Assembly (NCBI GenBank): GCA_013814015.1
Contig: JACCQS010000026.1
Span: 1 to 11,024 of the forward strand
Direction: 5' to 3'
DNA: 11,024 nucleotides
From: Geodermatophilaceae bacterium
GTDB taxonomy: Bacteria; Actinomycetota; Actinomycetes; Mycobacteriales; Geodermatophilaceae
The notes under the pieces are model-generated. The model ran no database searches and was not told where the DNA came from. It saw nothing but the letters and a program-made list of their open reading frames with translations. Numbering within the stretch: the first letter of the stretch is position 1; the number at the start of each line of letters is the position of its first letter. The position numbers and the translations under genes were made by a program. This document shows, in pieces, positions 6,448 through 11,024 of this stretch.

Positions 6448-7653
6448 ATGGCAAGCGAGCATCCCGACCTGCGCTCATGGGGTCGCGTCGAGACCGACGG
6501 CACCGTCTACGTCAAGACCGAGAACGGCGAACGCGTCGCGGGCTCGTGGCAGGCCGGAGACGCGCAGAGCGGCCTCGCACACTTCGCGCGCCGCTATGAC
6601 GACCTGGTCACCGAAGTCGCCTTGCTCGAGCAACGGCTGAAGTCAGGTGCCACCAAGCCCGGACAGGTCATCGCCAAGGCTCGTGAGATCGGTGCCGGCC
6701 TGGACACCGCCGCCGTTGTGGGGGACCTGGCCGGACTACGTCGCCGTACCGAGGCACTCGTGGCCGCGGCCGCCGTTGTCCAGGCCGGTGAAGCCCAGCG
6801 CCGCGACGCCGAGCGGGCGAAGGCAGCTGCTGCGAAGGAGGCGCTGTGTGTCGAGGCGGAAAAGCTCGCGGACAGCAAGCAGTGGAAGGTGACTGGGGAG
6901 CGGTTCAAAGCCATCGCCGAGGAGTGGAAGGCCATCAAGGGCCCCGACCGAAAGGCCGGCGACCTCTTGTGGAAGAGGTTCGCAGCGGCTCGCGACGCGT
7001 TCGGGAAATCGCGCGGTGCCCACTTCGCCGAGCTGGATCGTCAGCGGGAAACCGCACGGGAGCAGAAAGCGGAGCTGGTCCGCGAGGCAGAAAAGCTGTC
7101 CACGTCGACCGATTGGGCTCCGACGGCCAACCGGATGAAAGGGCTGATGGGCCAGTGGAAGGCAGCACCACGCGCCAGCCGAGAGGCCGAGGACGAACTC
7201 TGGACGAAGTTCCGGGCTGCGCAGGACGCGTTCTTCACCGCCCGCACCGACGTTTTCAGCAAACAGGACGCGGAGTATGTCGGAAACAAGGTGCGCAAGG
7301 AGGAACTGCTCGCGGAGGCAGAGCGGATGGACCCGACGGCTGACCCGCAAGGGGCGCAGACCGCGTTGCGGTCGCTGCAGGATCGCTACGAAAAGATCGG
7401 GAAGGTCCCTCGGGACGCGATCCAACCCCTCGACGAGCGGATGCGCGCGGTGGAGGCAAAGGTCCGCGACGCCCTCGATGCCCGTTGGGCGGGCTCTGCG
7501 GCGAACGAGAACCCGATGCTGGCCAGCATGCGGGACAAGGTTGCCGACGCCACCGAGAAACTCGCCCGAGCGGAGAAGTCCGGCGATGCCAGACGAATTC
7601 GAGGGGCACAGGAGGACCTGGCGAAATGGCAGGGCTGGCTCCGCGACGCCTAG
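6448..7653 (+). CDS. DUF349 repeat coiled-coil protein, Rv2731-type
   Basis: This 401-residue, highly charged, mostly helical protein is of unknown function. An N-terminal module, WGRVETDGTVYVKTENGER (11-29), precedes a long coiled coil (about 48-140). It then has three tandem DUF349-like helical repeats at about 134-200, 208-275 and 284-345. The first two close with LWKRFAAARDAF (174-185) and LWTKFRAAQDAFF (251-263). The third is degenerate (LDERMRAVEAKV). The C-terminal tail is again charged and helical. There is no membrane segment, so it is probably cytoplasmic and structural or RNA/protein-binding. I chose the ATG at 6448. The ATG at 6439 and more distant in-frame starts lie in or before the probable -10. 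It is divergent from the LigB-like/miaA/dapF operon and ends 6 bp from the stop of miaB. The same neighbours occur in mycobacteria (Rv2731 near miaB). Confidence 0.85.
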   Translation: MASEHPDLRSWGRVETDGTVYVKTENGERVAGSWQAGDAQSGLAHFARRYDDLVTEVALLEQRLKSGATKPGQVIAKAREIGAGLDTAAVVGDLAGLRRRTEALVAAAAVVQAGEAQRRDAERAKAAAAKEALCVEAEKLADSKQWKVTGERFKAIAEEWKAIKGPDRKAGDLLWKRFAAARDAFGKSRGAHFAELDRQRETAREQKAELVREAEKLSTSTDWAPTANRMKGLMGQWKAAPRASREAEDELWTKFRAAQDAFFTARTDVFSKQDAEYVGNKVRKEELLAEAERMDPTADPQGAQTALRSLQDRYEKIGKVPRDAIQPLDERMRAVEAKVRDALDARWAGSAANENPMLASMRDKVADATEKLARAEKSGDARRIRGAQEDLAKWQGWLRDA

Positions 7654-7659
7654 CCCGAC

Positions 7660-9134
7660 TCAGCTTCCTACCGTCAGCCTTGGCATCCCGAGCGAGACCG
7701 GTGTGCTGCCCGACGAACCCGCAGTTCCTGCGATAGCGCTTCGATCAGCCGGCGACGTAGTGCGGTGTGACAGCAGCGGGCCGTCGGCGACGAGATGGTG
7801 CGGGGCTGCATAACTGACTCGGGTGGTCACGACATCGCCGGGGCGCACGTTGCCATTCCCCGCCACGGCGAAGTGCACCAGCCGCCCGTCGCGAGCCCGT
7901 CCGGTCCGCCGACCGGTTGCCGAGTCCTTGCTGCCCCCGGCGGTAGCCACGAGCACCTCCACCGCAGAGCCGATCAGCGCCTGGTTCTGCTCGTGCGAGA
8001 TGCGCCGTTGCAACTCGACCAGCCGTTCGTACCGCTCCTGCACGACGTCCCTGGGCACCTGGTCGGGCAGGAGCGCGGCCGGAGTGCCGGCGCGCACGGA
8101 GTACTGAAAGGTGTACGCGCTGACGAACCTTGCCTGCTCCACCAGGCTGAGCGTGTCGGCGAAGTCTGACTCGGTCTCGCCGGGAAAGCCGACAATGATG
8201 TCGGTGCTGATCGCGGCGTGCGGGATCGCCTGCCGTACCCGGTCGAGGATCCCGAGGTACCGGTCCCGGCGGTAGGAGCGACGCATCCGGCGCAGGACGT
8301 CATCAGATCCCGACTGCAATGGCATGTGCAGTTGCGGGCACACGTTGGCGGTCGTGGCCATGGCCAGGATGACGTCGTCGGTGAAGTCACGCGGGTGTGG
8401 GCTGGTAAAGCGCACCCGCTCGAGCCGGCGATGCCGCCACAGGCTTTGAGCAGTTCCGCGAAGGCGCCGCGGTCGCCGAAGTCCGCACCATAGGAGTTGA
8501 CGTTCTGGCCGAGGAAGGTGATCTCGAGCACCCCGTCTGCCACGAGCGCCTGCACCTCGGCCAGGATGTCGCCGGGGCGCCGGTCGACCTCCTTGCCACG
8601 CAAGGCCGGGACGATACAGAATGTGCAGGAGTTGTTGCAGCCCACCGAGATTGATACCCAAGCCGAAAATGCCGAATCTCGCCTTGCCGGGAGGCTCGAC
8701 GGAAAGACCTCCAGCGATTCAGCGATTTCGACCTGTGCGGCCTGGTTGTGCCTGGCCCGGTCCAACAGCGCCGGTAGCGATCCGAGATTGTGCGTCCCGA
8801 AGACGACGTCCACCCAGGGCGCCTTGTCGAGGATGACGCCGCGGTCCTTCTGCGCCAGGCAGCCACCGACTGCGATCTGCATGCCGGGACGCTTGGCCTT
8901 TACCGACGCCAGGTGACCGAGGTTGCCGTACAGCTTGTTGTCCGCGTTCTCGCGCACCGCGCACGTGTTGAGCACGACCACGTCGCCGTAAGCGCCTTTT
9001 TCGGCACGCGCGTACCCGGCCGCCTCGAGCATTCCGGAGAGTCGCTCGGAGTCGTGCACGTTCATCTGGCAACCGAATGTTCTTACTGAATACGTGCGTA
9101 CGTACGGACTGTCAGGCGCCAGAACGGTAGTCAC
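7660..9134 (-). pseudogene. miaB: tRNA-2-methylthio-N6-dimethylallyladenosine synthase with a one-base frameshift
   Basis: MiaB is a radical-SAM methylthiotransferase that converts i6A37 (made by MiaA) to ms2i6A37. The N-terminal frame (237 codons from a GTG at 9134) has the UPF0004 domain with cluster cysteines C22 (TFGCQMN), C58 (NTCAVRE) and C92 (GGCLAQ). It also has the radical-SAM motif CNNSCTFC (166-173). After ACGGIAG the frame loses MiaB similarity. The match resumes in the -1 frame as LERVRFTSPHPRDFTDD at 8424 and runs 254 more codons. That part contains MPLQSGSD, STDIIVGFPGETE, FQYSVRAGTPA and a TRAM domain (EVLVA to VVTTRV), ending with TGA at 7660. The two halves total 491 residues, a normal MiaB, so a single base is missing near 8424/8425. 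It is either a real mutation or a sequencing error. A TTG at 9143 is an alternative start. Gene identity is near certain; the pseudogene status is open. Confidence 0.85.
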
Positions 9135-9144
9135 AACGTCCAAT

Positions 9145-9150
9145 AGGGTA
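9145..9150 (-). promoter_or_regulatory. Candidate -10 element for miaB
   Basis: The reverse strand reads TACCCT, a match to TANNNT, ending 10 bases before the GTG at 9134. Transcription would then begin about 4-5 bases ahead of that GTG and downstream of the TTG at 9143. This favours the GTG as the miaB start. No -35 is evident. Confidence 0.4.
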
Positions 9151-9240
9151 CGGCGCGCGAAGCGGCCGGCTGCCGCGCACCCATGTCCGGGCGTTAGGCA
9201 ACCGTTATCTCATCTGACCGTAGCTGGTACCGGTGATGGC

Positions 9241-9246
9241 TAGGGT
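9241..9246 (+). promoter_or_regulatory. Candidate -10 element for a leaderless gluA mRNA
   Basis: TAGGGT matches the actinobacterial -10 consensus TANNNT and is followed by exactly seven bases before the ATG at 9254. The ATG would therefore be at or next to +1. There is no Shine-Dalgarno sequence before this ATG. The in-frame GTG at 9233 and ATG at 9236 lie upstream of this element and are less likely starts. Confidence 0.55.
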
Positions 9247-9253
9247 GCTCGCC

Positions 9254-10027
9254 ATGACCAGCCCGCCCTCTTCGAGCAGCGACGGACCTGCACCACCGCT
9301 GGTCGAGATGACCGGGGTCAACAAATGGTTCGGCGACCTGCACGTGCTGACCGACATCGACCTCACGATCACCAAGGGCGAGGTCGTCGTCGTCATCGGC
9401 CCGTCCGGATCGGGCAAGTCCACGCTGTGCCGCTGCATCAACCGGCTCGAGCCGATCCAGAAAGGTCGGATCGCGATAGACGGCAAGGTGTTGCCGGAGG
9501 AGGGCAAAGACCTCGCCCGGCTGCGCAGCGAGGTCGGCATGGTCTTTCAGAGTTTCAACCTGTTCGCGCACAAGTCGATCCTCGACAACGTCACGCTCGG
9601 CCCGATCAAGGTTCGAAAGCTTTCCAAGGAGAAGGCCAAGACCCGAGCCAAGGAGTTGTTGGACCGAGTCGGCATCGGCGAGCAGGCCGACAAATTTCCG
9701 GCACAACTCTCCGGTGGGCAGCAGCAGCGGGTGGCCATTGCCCGAGCACTGGCCATGGACCCGAAGGTCATGCTCTTCGACGAACCCACCTCGGCCCTGG
9801 ACCCGGAGATGATCAACGAGGTTCTCGACGTGATGATCCAACTGGCCAAGGACGGCATGACGATGATCGTGGTCACCCACGAGATGGGATTCGCGCGGCG
9901 GGCGGCCAACCGGGTGGTCTTCATGGACGGTGGGCACATCGTCGAAGAGACCACGCCGGAAGAGTTCTTCACCAATCCGAGCAGCGACCGGGCCAAGAGC
10001 TTCCTGTCCAAGATCCTGACCCACTGA
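9254..10027 (+). CDS. gluA: Polar amino acid (glutamate-type) ABC transporter, ATP-binding protein
   Basis: This is the cytoplasmic ATPase that powers import of glutamate or a related polar amino acid through the partner permeases. The 257 residues carry every ABC motif: Walker A GPSGSGKST (49-57), Q-loop Q99 in VFQSFNLF, signature LSGGQQQR (152-159), Walker B VMLFDEP (172-178), D-loop SALD (180-183) and switch H209. The segments NRLEPIQKGRI, LGPIKV and THEMGFAR are typical of the GlnQ/GluA/HisP polar amino acid subfamily. The start at 9254 is chosen because TAGGGT at -13 makes a leaderless message. It also leaves a short Ser/Pro leader before the ABC domain. gluB follows 71 bp downstream, and the pair is placed next to miaB as in Streptomyces. 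Substrate assignment to glutamate rests on that order and could be glutamine or aspartate. Confidence 0.93.
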   Translation: MTSPPSSSSDGPAPPLVEMTGVNKWFGDLHVLTDIDLTITKGEVVVVIGPSGSGKSTLCRCINRLEPIQKGRIAIDGKVLPEEGKDLARLRSEVGMVFQSFNLFAHKSILDNVTLGPIKVRKLSKEKAKTRAKELLDRVGIGEQADKFPAQLSGGQQQRVAIARALAMDPKVMLFDEPTSALDPEMINEVLDVMIQLAKDGMTMIVVTHEMGFARRAANRVVFMDGGHIVEETTPEEFFTNPSSDRAKSFLSKILTH

Positions 10028-10083
10028 CGTACAAGGCCGTCCCAGCCGGTGCGGCGCACATCAATGGAACAGGCACCACCAAT

Positions 10084-10090
10084 AAGGAGG
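10084..10090 (+). promoter_or_regulatory. Strong ribosome-binding site of gluB
   Basis: AAGGAGG, close to a full complement of the 16S rRNA 3' end, lies 8 bases before the ATG at 10099. It fixes the gluB start. It contrasts with the leaderless gluA and fits high expression of the binding protein relative to the ATPase. Confidence 0.85.
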
Positions 10091-10098
10091 ACGGTTCG

Positions 10099-10998
10099 AT
10101 GAGAGTAAAACGCCTCGCCTTTGTGGCGGCGTTCGGTCTGCTCGCCGCAGGCTGCGGTGGCAGCGACGCTGGAAACGAAGCCGAAGAGGAAGAGTCGGCG
10201 GCGCCCACGGTCGCTGAAGAGGTGAGCTTTCCCGAGGGTTCGACGATGGCTGAACTCAACGAGGCCGGCGCATTGTCGGTTGGCACGAAGTATGACCAGC
10301 CGGGCTTCGGGCTGTTGAATCCGACGACCGACACCCCTGAGGGATTCGATGTCGAGATTGCCTATCTGATCGCGGCCGCGCTGGGCATTCCGGAGGATGG
10401 GGTCACCTTCACCGAATCGGTGTCGGCCAACCGCGAACCGTTCATCCAGAACGACTCCGTTGACATCGTGGTCGCCACATACACGATCAACGACACTCGC
10501 AAGGAACTGGTCTCCTTCGCCGGTCCGTACTACGTCGCCGGGCAGGACATCATGGTGGCCGCCGGAAACCCGGAAGGCATCACCGGACCGGACGACCTCG
10601 CCGGCAAGACTGTCTGCTCTGTCGAGGGTTCCACCCCGGCCGAGACCATTCGGACGACCTACCCGGAGGTCAATCTCGTCACGACCGACGTCTACTCCAA
10701 GTGCGCTGATCAGCTCAAGAACGGCGAGGTCGTCGCGGTCACCACGGACAACGTCATCCTCACCGCCTTCGTCGCCACCGACCCGGAGAGCTTCGAACTG
10801 GTGGGCAACCCGTTCACCGAGGAGCCCTACGGAATCGGGCTGGCGCTGGACGACGACGACTTCCGCGACTTCATCAACGACGTCCTGGAAGACGCCTACG
10901 AGAGCGGTGCCTGGGCCGAGGCCTACGACAACACCGTCGGTGCCATCACCGGCACCGAGGCTCCGGAGCCGCCGTCGGTGGACCGCTACACCAGCTAG
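10099..10998 (+). CDS. gluB: Glutamate-type ABC transporter, substrate-binding lipoprotein
   Basis: This extracellular solute-binding protein of family 3 (SBP_bac_3) is anchored to the membrane by lipid and delivers an amino acid to the GluA-energised permease. The 299 residues begin with a signal peptide, MRVKR plus a hydrophobic core, ending in the lipobox LAAGC with lipidated C19. An acidic, Glu/Ala-rich linker (22-45) follows. The binding domain shows LSVGTKYDQPGFG (59-71), GFDVEIAYLIAAALG (82-96), DIVVATYTINDTRKE (122-136), FAGPYYVAGQ (140-149) and DDLAGKTVCSVEGST (165-179). C173 and C202 may form a disulfide. The full length is present, ending in TAG 26 bases from the window edge. The ATG has a strong ribosome-binding site. 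The frame is open further upstream through gluA in another frame, but that stretch is not real protein. The gluC and gluD permease genes are expected just downstream. Confidence 0.93.
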   Translation: MRVKRLAFVAAFGLLAAGCGGSDAGNEAEEEESAAPTVAEEVSFPEGSTMAELNEAGALSVGTKYDQPGFGLLNPTTDTPEGFDVEIAYLIAAALGIPEDGVTFTESVSANREPFIQNDSVDIVVATYTINDTRKELVSFAGPYYVAGQDIMVAAGNPEGITGPDDLAGKTVCSVEGSTPAETIRTTYPEVNLVTTDVYSKCADQLKNGEVVAVTTDNVILTAFVATDPESFELVGNPFTEEPYGIGLALDDDDFRDFINDVLEDAYESGAWAEAYDNTVGAITGTEAPEPPSVDRYTS

Positions 10999-11024
10999 TC
11001 CGCGGCAGTTATGTGGTGGCCGGT

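Noticed and set aside
8418..8436. Programmed -1 ribosomal frameshift in miaB
   Set aside because: No slippery heptamer is present, and MiaB is not known to use frameshifting. A mutation or sequencing error explains the break more simply.
9162..9176. Small GCGGC/GCCGC hairpin between miaB and gluA
   Set aside because: A five-base GC arm in a GC-rich divergent promoter region is not distinctive, and no regulator gene is adjacent.
9221..9242. TAGC/GCTA symmetry around GGTACC upstream of gluA
   Set aside because: Only the outer four and inner three positions pair, with four mismatches between them, so it is not convincing as an operator.
9325..10098. An open extension of the gluB frame back through gluA
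   Set aside because: It is a +2 shadow of the ATPase. The true gluB start is fixed by AAGGAGG, a signal peptide and a lipobox at 10099.
11011..11024. ATG at 11011 as a possible start of the next permease gene
   Set aside because: Only 14 bases are visible, there is no ribosome-binding site before it, and the first codons cannot identify a permease.

Overview
The window is high-GC DNA with GTG starts, very short intergenic gaps and apparently leaderless promoters. Its gene order matches Actinomycetota: hflX, dapF, miaA, an Rv2728c-like protein, a divergent Rv2731-like DUF349 protein, miaB and a glutamate-type ABC transporter. A similar cluster is known from Mycobacterium and Streptomyces. I cannot name the genus. 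Most of the window is core chromosome. No mobile element, CRISPR array, tRNA or rRNA was seen, and no stretch longer than 300 bases lacks a gene.

Layout. Positions 1-212 (minus) hold the N-terminal end of a membrane protein, possibly a PAP2 phosphatase. Positions 259-2341 (minus) hold a winged-helix regulator followed by the ribosome-associated GTPase hflX. Facing them is an MFS exporter (2474-3769, plus). The 132-bp gap between regulator and exporter contains an almost perfect 32-bp palindrome, a good operator candidate. Positions 3791-6335 (minus) form a tightly packed operon, LigB-like protein > miaA > dapF, joined by 4-base stop/start overlaps. A DUF349 coiled-coil protein (6448-7653, plus) diverges from that operon and runs tail to tail into miaB (7660-9134, minus). 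miaB carries a one-base frameshift near 8424. Divergent from miaB, on the plus strand, are gluA (ATPase, 9254-10027) and gluB (binding lipoprotein, 10099-10998). The permease genes are presumably just past the right edge.

How the genes fit together. MiaA and MiaB act in succession on A37 of UNN-reading tRNAs, and HflX acts on stalled or idle ribosomes, so the core of the window is translation quality. DapF supplies meso-diaminopimelate for lysine and peptidoglycan. GluA and GluB import glutamate or a related polar amino acid. The regulator/exporter pair sits between dapF and hflX, which are adjacent in M. tuberculosis, so it looks like an accessory insertion. It may have placed hflX under the same drug-responsive control as the efflux pump (inference).

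I see no clearly new multi-gene system. The points most worth following up are the palindrome with its regulator/exporter/hflX arrangement, the broken miaB frame, and the uncharacterised LigB-like and DUF349 proteins tied to the tRNA-modification genes.
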